DNA of 31,083 nt from Plasmopara viticola (lineage: Eukaryota; Oomycota; Peronosporomycetes; Peronosporales; Peronosporaceae): the NCBI GenBank assembly GCA_001695595.3, contig MBPM02000304.1:1-31083 (forward strand). The letters run 5' to 3'. Position 1 is the stretch's first letter; each line of letters opens with the position of its first letter. The notes beneath the pieces are model-generated. The model ran no database searches, was not told the origin of the DNA, and saw nothing but the letters and a program-made list of their open reading frames with translations. The position numbers and the translations under genes are program-made. Positions 6,713-14,998 of this stretch are shown here, in pieces.

Positions 6713-8654
6713 ACAAGCACTCAAAGCGCGGACACAATTAGTAGATAAAAATCAACTAATAAAGCTTAAGTCTTCCACTAAATCGAACGTATTACGTCTC
6801 TTTGGTGATCGTCCAATTTTCACATTTAATGTTCGTACGACAAATTTAGCATTTCATGACCTTACTTCTAGTATGAGCCTACCAAACGGCCTTACTCAAC
6901 TTTTAGGTTTAAATCTAAAATTCTGTCCTACACCTTCACCGGCTAAACGCCCCTATTGTGAATATCAGACATCTATTGACCAGCTTATCCGCAGTATTAA
7001 AATCAATACTTTGTTTAAAAGCAGCGGTACATATAATAAACAAATTTATGTACCCAATCCATCCTGGCAACCACCAGAACTCTCGGATAAATTATTTTCA
7101 CAGTTTTTACTTAATACAAAAGAAAAATTGGTAGAAAGCATTAAGATCTTTAAGTTTCGTAAACGTAAAAATCTTAATTTTCAACAACGTAAGCTTATTT
7201 CGGACCTTCGGAATAATAAATCGTTTAAATTTATGGCGACAGATAAAAACCTCGGTCCTGCTGTCATGAACACTGAACAATATATAAGATGGTGTCTTCT
7301 CCATCTTAAATCAAATGATGTGTATTCTTATGCCACATCATTACCTATCCGCGGTCTTCGTAGAATGATTACTAATTGGCATTCTCGAGCAGTGAAACGC
7401 TTTCCAGAATTAATACGCGATCTTAAGATCGTCACTTATAATTTGGATACAACTGTACCCGCTAGATTTTATGGCATGCCAAAAATCCATAAATCTCCAA
7501 TGGGTCTCCGCCCCATTGTTTCCTCTGTTAACTCGCCGTTTCACGGACTTTCCAAATGGTTAGACTTTATGTTACAACCTTATATTAAACGGTGTAGCCA
7601 TATATTAACCAGCTCTAAAGAGTTACTCAGTCAATTAAAATCTTTAACGTTGCCTACTGGCTGTTTTCTTGTGTCTTGGGATGCCCAAACACTTTATACT
7701 TCCATACCAAACGATAAAGGTTTATTAGCCATCTCTTGGTGGCTCCGCGACGATAAATACCGCGATATCATTCTTGAAGGGTTAAAACTCCTCATGACTC
7801 ATAATTGGTTTGAATTTGGTGATACTTTTTGGCGCCAAACTCATGGTGCAGCTATGGGTACACCCGTCGCACCCAGTTATGCGAACCTTTACCTGGGATA
7901 TTATGAACTTAACGTAATATTCCCAATGTTTAAATCCGAATTAGTGTTTTATACTCGCTATATAGACGATGTTTTCCACATTTTTCGATTTAATCCAGAT
8001 CAACCGTGGTATTTTAACCGCTTTATTGCAATGATGTACCGTACCTTTCCCGGTGTCGCTTGGTCACCGACCAGTCGTATCACTGATATTGATATGACTA
8101 CATTACCACTTACGGTAGATTTCTTAGATCTCACCCTTACGATCTCTGATAACATCATACACACCAGAACATTTCAAAAAGCGTTAAATCTATATTTATA
8201 TCCTACCCCATCCAGCGCCCACCCGCCTGGTACATTTTCGGGGCTTATAACCGGTTTAATCCGCACTTATTTTAGTCAAAATTCACGACGCCATGACTTT
8301 TTAACGATCATTCGGCTTTTGTATGCTAGATTGCGTACTCGTGGATTCCCTGCTAAATTTCTCAAACTTCAGTTTGAGAAAGCTTATAATAAATGTAAAT
8401 GTTCACAAAGTGTTTCTAATGACAACAACAGAATTTTACCTTTTAAGATTACTTATAATCCTAATGGTCCCTGTCGTGCATCTTTAAAACACTTCTTAAA
8501 TTTTCGTCAATTACGTCTTTTAACTATTAAGAAAAAACTAGGTCGGTTACTTATTTGTTATAAGCGACCACCAAATCTTGGCAATATTTTGGTACGAGCT
8601 AAAATACCAAGTACTTTTAAGCCTAACGCTAAAGAACTTTACCATAAAATATAA
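6567..8654 (+). CDS. PLE reverse transcriptase (ORF2), unit 2
   Basis: 695 residues. The ATG at 6567 has A at -3 and G at +4; the frame is open back to 6525. A strongly basic N-terminal ~55 residues (many Arg, Lys and Gln) could bind RNA. Reverse-transcriptase landmarks: TDKNLGPAV (about 225-233), PKIHKSPMGLRPIVSS, motif A with Asp372 (SWDAQTLYTSIP), AAMGTPVAPSYANLYLGYYE, and YIDD with Asp467-Asp468, all typical of PLE rather than LTR or LINE enzymes. The thumb motif RPPNLGNILVRAKIP lies near the end and no GIY-YIG endonuclease follows, so the enzyme must use an existing 3' end such as a telomere. PLE reverse transcriptases are relatives of telomerase. It overlaps ORF1 in the +1 frame here, unlike unit 1. 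Confidence 0.92.
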   Translation: MANSQKTAGWVESPKTQQKTRVRRQRRSHWAKQAQARRRFFRKQKRQAKQALKARTQLVDKNQLIKLKSSTKSNVLRLFGDRPIFTFNVRTTNLAFHDLTSSMSLPNGLTQLLGLNLKFCPTPSPAKRPYCEYQTSIDQLIRSIKINTLFKSSGTYNKQIYVPNPSWQPPELSDKLFSQFLLNTKEKLVESIKIFKFRKRKNLNFQQRKLISDLRNNKSFKFMATDKNLGPAVMNTEQYIRWCLLHLKSNDVYSYATSLPIRGLRRMITNWHSRAVKRFPELIRDLKIVTYNLDTTVPARFYGMPKIHKSPMGLRPIVSSVNSPFHGLSKWLDFMLQPYIKRCSHILTSSKELLSQLKSLTLPTGCFLVSWDAQTLYTSIPNDKGLLAISWWLRDDKYRDIILEGLKLLMTHNWFEFGDTFWRQTHGAAMGTPVAPSYANLYLGYYELNVIFPMFKSELVFYTRYIDDVFHIFRFNPDQPWYFNRFIAMMYRTFPGVAWSPTSRITDIDMTTLPLTVDFLDLTLTISDNIIHTRTFQKALNLYLYPTPSSAHPPGTFSGLITGLIRTYFSQNSRRHDFLTIIRLLYARLRTRGFPAKFLKLQFEKAYNKCKCSQSVSNDNNRILPFKITYNPNGPCRASLKHFLNFRQLRLLTIKKKLGRLLICYKRPPNLGNILVRAKIPSTFKPNAKELYHKI

Positions 8655-9195
8655 ACTAGTTAAAAGAATGAATCGGTGATATCACTCTGTGCAGCTAGGT
8701 CGCAAGTGGTCGATAAAATTGGGTTTTACCCCATATTATCGACCAATGTACGACCCGTATCGTAAAGATAGCGTACCACACTGGCGTAATATCTACCGAT
8801 TCCCAATCCCGGACCGCGCTGGACCTCACTAAAATATTGATCCCGGGCAGGAAGACCAATACTTTAGATCATAGGTTCGGTAGCACTTTTTAGGAGCCCA
8901 TCGAATAATTACCTAGGTTTTACTTACCCGTAATGGGAAGTTACCGTCAGTGTATATTTAAATACAGTGATATCGTCTTGTACCTATACCTGCCCGTGGA
9001 CCCTCACGTACAATTCGTAATTTCTGGACTTCAAAAATAATATTAAAGATATTATTAATAAAAAAAGTTATTAATATAAAATATTATTAATACAAAATTT
9101 TATTAACAAACGATATTATTAATATTATTGACGATTACTTTACTATGACACTATTTTGAGACAGTGACTTCGGGCCCGGGTATCTATACCGGGCC
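8655..9195 (+). other. 3' UTR of PLE unit 2
   Basis: Counterpart of 3847-4390 with the same 10-bp hairpin (8707-8745), the AT-rich tract, and a terminal GC hairpin (9173-9195). The terminal hairpin keeps its pairing although its top differs from unit 1 (GGTATCTATACC here against GTATTTTATATCC). Confidence 0.7.
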
Positions 9196-9252
9196 TAAAC
9201 CCTAAACCCATTACCTCTAAAAATTATTCACTGTCACTCTTTCATAGTGTCA
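9146..9252 (+). other. Structured junction presenting two telomere repeats (unit 2)
   Basis: TGACACTAT (9146-9154) with ATAGTGTCA (9244-9252), and GACAGTGA (9160-9167) with TCACTGTC (9228-9235). They enclose the GC hairpin and TAAACCCTAAACCC (9196-9209). Same geometry as in unit 1. Confidence 0.6.
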
Positions 9253-9795
9253 CACCCTGGAATCTTATATAATGACCATCATTCCGAGTGACCTTCACTC
9301 TCCTTTTTTGGTAACAAATATAGTCATTTGCAACCAAAATTGTGATTTGGTATTAAATTTGTTACTCATTTGTGACACATTAGTCCTGTCCAAATTTGGT
9401 TCTTTGACCCCATATTTGGTTAATTGTGACGAAATTGTGTCGATTTGGTCGATACAGAAGTTTGTTACTTTTGTACTTCTTATTGGTACTTAATGATTTT
9501 TATCTCAGAAATTTCGAGAAAAATATCATTCTGCGTCAAATTTTCCCAGGAATCTGATTTACGGTATGACGTTTAAATTGTATGTGATTTAAGCGTTTAT
9601 TTCAAGCCCGCTTAAAAAATGAGTGGCTGATAATAATCGTAATTACACGTGGGTATTTCTCACTGATGAAGGCCTCCCAGCCGAAAGGTTAAGTTCACAT
9701 TTGAATTTCCTTTGAGATACGTGTGTAAACATACATTGGTTTTCAAAGGGAAGGTGAACTATGTCTGCCTCGGTAGACTCCACCCTAAACCCTAA
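9210..9795 (+). repeat. 3' pseudo-LTR of unit 2 (pLTR D), ends at telomere motif
   Basis: Matches pLTR C in all unit 2 diagnostic bases and breaks into telomere repeats at CCCTAAACCCTAA (9783-9795), the same point as pLTR B. It contains the TATATAA (9266) and the hammerhead. Confidence 0.88.
9653..9720 (+). ncRNA. Hammerhead ribozyme, pLTR D
   Basis: Core CTGATGA from 9663 and GAAA at 9683-9686; all stems are identical to pLTR C. Cleavage predicted after T9712. Confidence 0.78.
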
Positions 9796-9885
9796 ACCCT
9801 AAACCCTAAACCCTAAACCCTAAACCCTAAACCCTAAACCCTAAACCCTAAACCCTAAACCCTAAACCCTAAACCCTAAACCCTA
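9783..9885. repeat. Interstitial telomere tract between unit 2 and solo pLTR
   Basis: About 14 perfect CCCTAAA repeats in the inward orientation. The right junction with pLTR E lacks ATTACCTC: the repeat CCCTAAA runs straight into AAATTATTCACTG, using shared CTAAA bases. Confidence 0.9.
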
Positions 9886-10463
9886 AAAATTATTCACTGT
9901 CACTCTTTCATAGTGTCACACCCTGGAATCTTATATAATGACCATCATTCCGAGTGACCTTCACTCTCCTTTTTTGGTAACAAATAAAGTCATTTGCAAC
10001 CAAAATTGTGATTTGGTATCAAATTTGTTACTCATTTGTGACACATTAGTCCTGTCCAAATTTGGTTCTTTGAACCCATATTTGGTCAATTGTGACGAAA
10101 TTGTGTCGATTTGGTCGATACAGAAGTTTGTTACTTTTGTACTTCTTATTGGTACTTAATGATTTTTATCTCAGAAATTTCGAGAAAAATATCATTCTGC
10201 GTCAAATTTTCCCAGGAATCTGATTTACGGTATGACGTTTAAATTGTATGTGATTTAAGCGTTTATTTCAAGCCCGCTTAAAAAATGAGTGGCTGATAAT
10301 AACCGTAATTACACGTGGGTATTTCTCACTGATGAAGGCCTCCCAGCCGAAAGGTTAAGTTCACATTTGAATTTCCTTTGAAATACGTGTTACACATACA
10401 TACATTGTTTTCAAAGGGAAGGCAAACTATGTCTGCCTCGGTAGACACCACCCTAAACCCCAA
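9883..10463 (+). repeat. Solo pseudo-LTR (pLTR E)
   Basis: A lone ~570-bp pLTR without ORF1 or ORF2. It resembles the unit 1 type at some diagnostic sites (AAATAAAG, TATCAAAT) and unit 2 at another (six-A CTTAAAAAATGAG). It also has private changes (TGAAATACG, GTTACACATACATAC, GGCAAACTATG). It is the most proximal and most diverged copy, fitting oldest-inside order. Its 3' side runs into degenerate telomere repeats (10451-10473) and then unique sequence. Confidence 0.85.
10319..10386 (+). ncRNA. Hammerhead ribozyme, pLTR E, stem I damaged
   Basis: Core CTGATGA from 10329 and GAAA are intact, but the stem I strand TGAGA reads TGAAA (change at 10382), replacing a C-G pair with a C-A mismatch. 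It is probably weaker than the other four copies. Confidence 0.65.
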
Positions 10464-10473
10464 ACCCTAACTC

Positions 10474-11640
10474 TAGAAAAGAGGGAAGGGCCCTGGTCTT
10501 TAAAGTGGTCAAAGACCAGAGTCCTTCCAATTGGCTGCGTACCACAAAGGCCAGCCTAAAACCACTCGCGATCGAAATGGTATCGACAGCATGACTTCCG
10601 AGCAGTATCTGTCCTTAATCACCAAGATGAACCCAGCGCGGACGATGTTACCATGTTCGTTTCCTCAATGGCCATGATAGATGGATACCAATACAGTCTC
10701 TGGTCGGAGACGGCCAAGAAATCCTGGCTTTATCGTGTGCGTGGTATTTACCGCATCAAGTTATATTCTCATCTTTCTTCACACACCGCGGACCTCGACG
10801 GTCATCGCAAGGCCAAGTCCAAGGGTAGACTTCGTTGGAGTCAAGCAAAATTGCAAGTGGCGATCAACCTGACTTTCGACAAACAATAAACGTGCTTGTT
10901 ACGAAAAGACTCTAGAAAGTATGCCAGAGATTGAAAAGAGAGCTAAAGTATGACAACGAATAGCTAAGAGATGAATTAATGTGCGGGTTATATCGTATTT
11001 GAAAAATTTCTCGTCGTCAGTACCCTAAAAGTTTAGGTCAAATCCGGTTATGGCTATAGTTTGTTGGTCTAGTAGGGGCTATGACACGGAAGTTTTGAAG
11101 AACGTGAAAAAAGTATCACCTGTAACTTCTATAATTATAAAGAAAGTAAATAAGAATTTCAGCCCGTCTAACAATCAGATGGTTGATGTTGAACTTTTAC
11201 TGACACTTATTCTATTTGAAAGATTTTTTATTAGAAGTAGCTCTTGGAACAAATTGGACTTCGATACCGTTTCAAAAAAGCTAGAGACAAATTTGAACCA
11301 CCACTAAAAAATTTGAGTCCTTCAATCAAAAACAATCGGCATTTTAAGTATTAACAGCGACTTTTTCTTATTTCCAAATGCTCTTTTTTAATACCTGATT
11401 ATTTTTTCACTTCAAAATAAAATTACAAAGTTAAATCTATAAACAATATTAATTTATAATTAAAAAAAAACGAGTAGGTTGAAATCAAAGCAAAAGATTA
11501 AACAGCTTTTAAGAGAAAGTGAACTCATACGCCTGTAAGAGTGAGCGGTGTTCTTGCTTACCTCCTCGAAACAAGCCCCACTGTGACCTTTTGACAGGTA
11601 GTTATTGGAAATAAAAAGCAAGTTGACTTACATACGCAGC
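10474..11640. other. Subtelomeric sequence with no recognisable gene
   Basis: Unique sequence begins right after the last telomere repeats. Short ORFs exist at 10653-10889 (78 codons), 10681-10872 (63 codons, overlapping in another frame) and 11050-11307 (85 codons). None shows a family motif, and they lie among frequent stops. The 10,500-10,890 part is more GC-rich and coding-like than the AT-rich sequence after 11,300, so it may be a gene fragment truncated by the telomere array. Confidence 0.5.
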
Positions 11641-11689
11641 TTACATAATAATATCCAGAAAGAGGGCCAAAGCTTACCGACCATAAGTC

Positions 11690-12060
11690 AAATGGTGGCG
11701 GTCTGGCTGTAGGCTATTTGCTGTTGTCGCCTGCTTTAGCTAAGTACGATGACTTGTAATACAGTTCGGACTGTAAACATGATTATCCTGAGCACTGAGA
11801 TGACACAGTAATTGAATTAGTAGACCAAAGGTGCCATGAGATTGCAAAAATAAAGTCGGACTTTATTTTACCAGTGATGCACTACTGAGTCAAGCTACAC
11901 ACCAAAATCAACAGTCGACCGTAAAGAGCCCTTTCCGTCAAGACTCCGCATATGCGAACGCAAGGAATGTCTTTTAGTGCAGTGGTGCTGAAAACAGATG
12001 AGGCTTTACCAGTAGTCTTAAAAGCAAGATTTCAAGTGTCGTTTATGACAAAACTATAAT
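11690..12060 (+). repeat. Decayed tandem gene copy 1 (secreted-protein-like)
   Basis: First of three diverged copies spaced about 0.54 kb. A hydrophobic signal-like stretch with the end LLLSPALAK (about 11718-11744) is followed by many stops. The conserved core words are TCGACCG (11918), GCATATGCGAACGCAAG (11948) and GATGAGGCTTTACCAG (11998). It is not an open gene now. The family is unidentified. Confidence 0.45.
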
Positions 12061-12229
12061 GACCAAATTTCGAGTACAGCTAAGACGTAACCGATATTAG
12101 CAATATTGAGAGCATTGCATTGTTTGAACAATCAACGCACGGATAGCGACAGCTGCCACAACATAGTGTGATTCACACTTTGTGCAAGGACCTCTATGGG
12201 TTATTGCAACAAAGCATCTAGTTGCCGGC

Positions 12230-12600
12230 ATGGACCGGCATGGTATAGCTGGTTATTCTTCTATACTCGCCTGCTATTGCTAAATGTGAAGATTTTTTTG
12301 AATTTTCAAATCGGGGTAGACTGTCAAATAATCCTTACGAGGATTATAATGGTAATTTAATCGGGGTGGATAAAAGCCTTCATGAGGATGCCGAAAACCA
12401 AAGTCTAACTCGTATTGACATTGAACCACTAATGAGTCAAGCGGCAAAACGAAAATGACAGTCGACGGCAGAAGACAGTCTTATTCACAATTCGCACTTG
12501 CGATCGTAAAAAAGAACTGCTAGAGCTATGTTGCCAAGCAAAGACGAGGCTTTGCCAGAAGTCTAAACCGAAATCGTTCTCACCCCGAGCAAAGACAAAT
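12230..12600 (+). repeat. Decayed tandem gene copy 2 (secreted-protein-like)
   Basis: Same order of words as copy 1: TCGCCTGCTATTGCTAAATG, then AGTCGACGG, CGCACTTGCGATCG and GACGAGGCTTTGCCAG. One frame is open from about 12250 to 12456 and starts with a signal-peptide-like segment (LVILLYSPAIAKCEDFF), followed by a polar region ending QAAKRK and a stop. Confidence 0.45.
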
Positions 12601-12769
12601 TTTTAATACAAGCTCAGATCAGACGAAACGGATGCTCGTGAATTTCAGAGCTCCGATTCTTGCTATATTAGCGCATGAATCATGACAACTATCGCAACTA
12701 AAGCATGTCTCACTTCTTTCTCAATGGTCTATCATATCTTATCGCAGCCAAGCATAGAGAGGCACATTA

Positions 12770-13160
12770 TTGCGAACTTTTTCTCTGCTGTCCCTTGTAA
12801 GTGCTAAATATAAAAAACAGTCGGAAGTTTAAACCTTTATTGACTGTATATATTATTATTGCGAGATTTAAGGTTGTGATCTGAGTAAATTGAGGCCAAA
12901 GCCGTCATGAATTGCCAAATTTTAAAGTCTGAATTTATATTGAGGGTGATGCTGTATAGAGTTGAGCTTAATACCAAAATTGATTGTCGACCGTAGCACA
13001 GCCCTGTCGATTGAATTCGCACATGCGAACACAAAGAGAGTGGGCAAGAGCAATGTTGTCGAGCAAGACGAGGCTTTTTCAGGGATCGAGACCGGAATGT
13101 CGCTCACTAAGAAGAAACGCGTAACTGGTGTGGACATTTCGCTTGAACGGCAAGATCAGA
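12770..13160 (+). repeat. Decayed tandem gene copy 3 (secreted-protein-like)
   Basis: Counterparts of the same words at 12785 (CTGTCCCTTGTAAGTGCTAAA), 12989 (GTCGACCG), 13018 (CGCACATGCGAACACAAAG) and 13067 (GACGAGGCTTTTTCAG). Its distal half is the best preserved and contributes the ORF at 12962. Confidence 0.45.
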
Positions 13161-13510
13161 ATGCGCTTGCTAACGCAAAATTCGCGAAAGCAAAGGCGCT
13201 GGAGTTGAAGCTGTATTTTCCTAAGATTCTTCTGCTAGAAAATATGTTCTCGGTCTTCATTTGCGCAGTACATTTGGCGCCACAGCGACCATACTTTTTG
13301 CCCACCCCAAAAGACGCGACCATCGACCCATCTTTCTTGAGCTTGCATTCTTTCCACTTTTGCGAAAACTGCTATCTCTGTAGTACATTTTCCACTCGCT
13401 GCCGATATAACAACACGCAATTCTTGAAAGAATACTATAAAAATTGGCAGGCTCTCAAATTCAAGTGCGCTATGACTGTTGACTTTTCGATTAACGCTGT
13501 TCAACTGTGA
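12962..13510 (+). pseudogene. Unidentified ORF, remnant of effector-like gene
   Basis: 182 codons from an ATG at 12962, but the upstream signal-like part of the repeat is in another, interrupted frame, so this is probably the surviving body of copy 3. It contains HANTKRVGKSNVVEQDEAF, which has the spacing of a degenerate RXLR-...-DEER region of oomycete effectors (RVGK for RXLR, DEA for EER), then a Lys-rich segment. From about codon 95 the sequence turns hydrophobic and Cys-rich, which may be chance reading-through. No function is claimed. Confidence 0.25.
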
Positions 13511-13996
13511 AATTTGAATAGCATCTATTAGTTATTGGCAAAACTCTGTTAGGGGCTATCGTGTTTTCTCTCGAGCATCGTAAAATCAATTATAGGGAGG
13601 TACCCACACTAATTCCTTCACAAATAAGCTTGAGAAACGTCAAGAATCGCGCTTCACCAAAACATTAAATGCACACGCCACGGACGAAATGTAGTGGAAC
13701 CGCCATTTAATCTCACACTAATTATGGCGGAGATGCTACAGCTGAGATTATCAAATGGCCAGTCTGCTAGTTATAACAGGCCTGCTTGCCGTAAACGTTA
13801 GCTTTTACAGTAGCGTTTATTGTTCCCCTACCACTTTGCTTCAGTGCTACACACCAACATATTCACTCAGGTAGATATTAAAGGCATGTAGCCTACCCCT
13901 CCTACCCCTACCAAAGCAAAATTATCTCATCAGTGACACTATTTGACGCCGTCCCTATATCAGTAGCCAATCGCACCTCGCTCGAGAAGAAACGCA
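13511..13996. other. Intergenic region upstream of PH-domain gene
   Basis: No ORF of interest. It contains an inverted repeat CCGCCAT (13700-13706) / ATGGCGG (13724-13730), 17 bases apart, and AT-rich sequence. The last ~150 bases presumably include the promoter and 5' UTR of the gene starting at 13997. Confidence 0.5.
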
Positions 13997-14765
13997 ATGG
14001 CGGATCGCATGGACGCCAAGCTATTGATCTCGTCGCCTTCCAGCAAAGCCAGCAGCTCGGGCACGGCCGATTTTCGAGTGGAAGAGATCCGAGGTGCGGT
14101 CCGACCCGTCTCAAGTAAAGACAATGAAGAGGACTAAATAGCGGTTTTCTCACCATTTTTGCAGGCTACCTATTTAAAAAGACGCGTGAGGGCAAGTGGC
14201 AGAAGCGGTGGTTCGAAACCAATGGATGTTTTCTCACGTACTACAAGGTGCCGGTTCTAGTGCTCCCTTGTAGCATATTGTACTCAAACTTATTTGTTGG
14301 CTTAGAAACAAGGACAAAAGCTGCTAGCAGCACTGAATTTACCTCAAGTGGGCGCCATCACCTTACTTCAGGAAGATCACGTCGGTGGGATAATCTTAGC
14401 TCTTATTTAATTATGATTGAATTTGCTGGAGTATTGGTTGAACAGATGGGCCTGGTCTTTTTACTATTGAGCTAAACGAGCGCGTATACACCATTAAAGC
14501 CCGTTCTCATGACGAGGCTGCATTCTGGGTAGACGCATTGCTATGGCGTCAGGCTGGAGGTCTTGTGACGCAAAAGTCTTCAGACGTGACCAAGCAGAAA
14601 ACGGGCAATATTTTGACTGTATCTACCGACCAACTTAACACTGCGCCAGCAAGCTCTCCTATCAGTCCAATGACCAGGAAGCATCGTGGGGATCTAGAGA
14701 ATTCAAATGCAGACAATAATGACAAGGATGGCGCTCCGTGTGCGGTTTGTTGTGTCGTGCAATAG
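13997..14765 (+). CDS. Small PH-domain protein with C-terminal CaaX box
   Basis: Predicted 199 residues from four exons: 13997-14114, 14165-14247, 14306-14384, 14446-14765. Introns are 50, 58 and 61 nt with GT...AG ends, and phases join cleanly. The PH domain spans about residues 40-135: YLFKKTREGKWQKRWFE (strands 1-2), FLTYYK, then GPGLFTIEL and RVYTIKARSHDEAAFWVDAL, including the invariant Trp of the C-terminal helix. The KxnKR...R pattern of strands 1-2 suggests phosphoinositide binding. The protein ends CCVVQ, so the last four residues CVVQ form a CaaX prenylation motif (Gln favours farnesylation), with an extra Cys before it for possible palmitoylation. It likely sits on membranes. Exact orthology is unknown. 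Confidence 0.75.
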
Positions 14766-14998
14766 ACTAAAGAAATTTGAGGCATGACAGATGGACATAC
14801 TGCCGATCGAAGGAGTCATTTTATGCAAAGATCCCTACGCTTTATGTGAATTCAAAGCTCTCACTCACTTCTTGCTGGATAAAGTCCACTGAGAGCACCA
14901 GCTATTATATAAGCATAGTTATCTTTGAAAGGAGCTATCGCAAGAAATCTATTCTTTTATCACTACTTAACTTTTTTATCGTCAATGTGTTTAAGAAA
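14766..14998. other. Convergent 3' ends of PH gene and peptidase gene
   Basis: 233 bases between the stop at 14765 and the minus-strand stop at 14999. It presumably holds both 3' UTRs. The ORF reading across it into 15148 is an antisense shadow of the peptidase. Confidence 0.6.

Larger units (their letters stand above)
5198..9795 (+). mobile_element. Telomeric Penelope-like element, unit 2 (intact ORFs)
   Basis: Same structure and orientation as unit 1: 5' pLTR (5198-5781), ORF1, ORF2, 3' UTR (8655-9195), two telomere repeats (9196-9209), second pLTR (9210-9795), and telomere tracts on both sides. Both ORFs are open, so this copy is the better candidate for an autonomous element. Its two pLTRs share bases that unit 1 lacks (AAATATAG, TATTAAAT, six-A CTTAAAAAATGAG, GTGTAAAC), so each unit is internally homogeneous. 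Confidence 0.9.

Noticed and set aside
388..9795. True LTR retrotransposon or DIRS element because of terminal direct repeats
   Set aside because: The reverse transcriptase motifs are PLE-type, and there is no integrase, tyrosine recombinase, protease, primer-binding tRNA site, TG...CA ends or target duplication.
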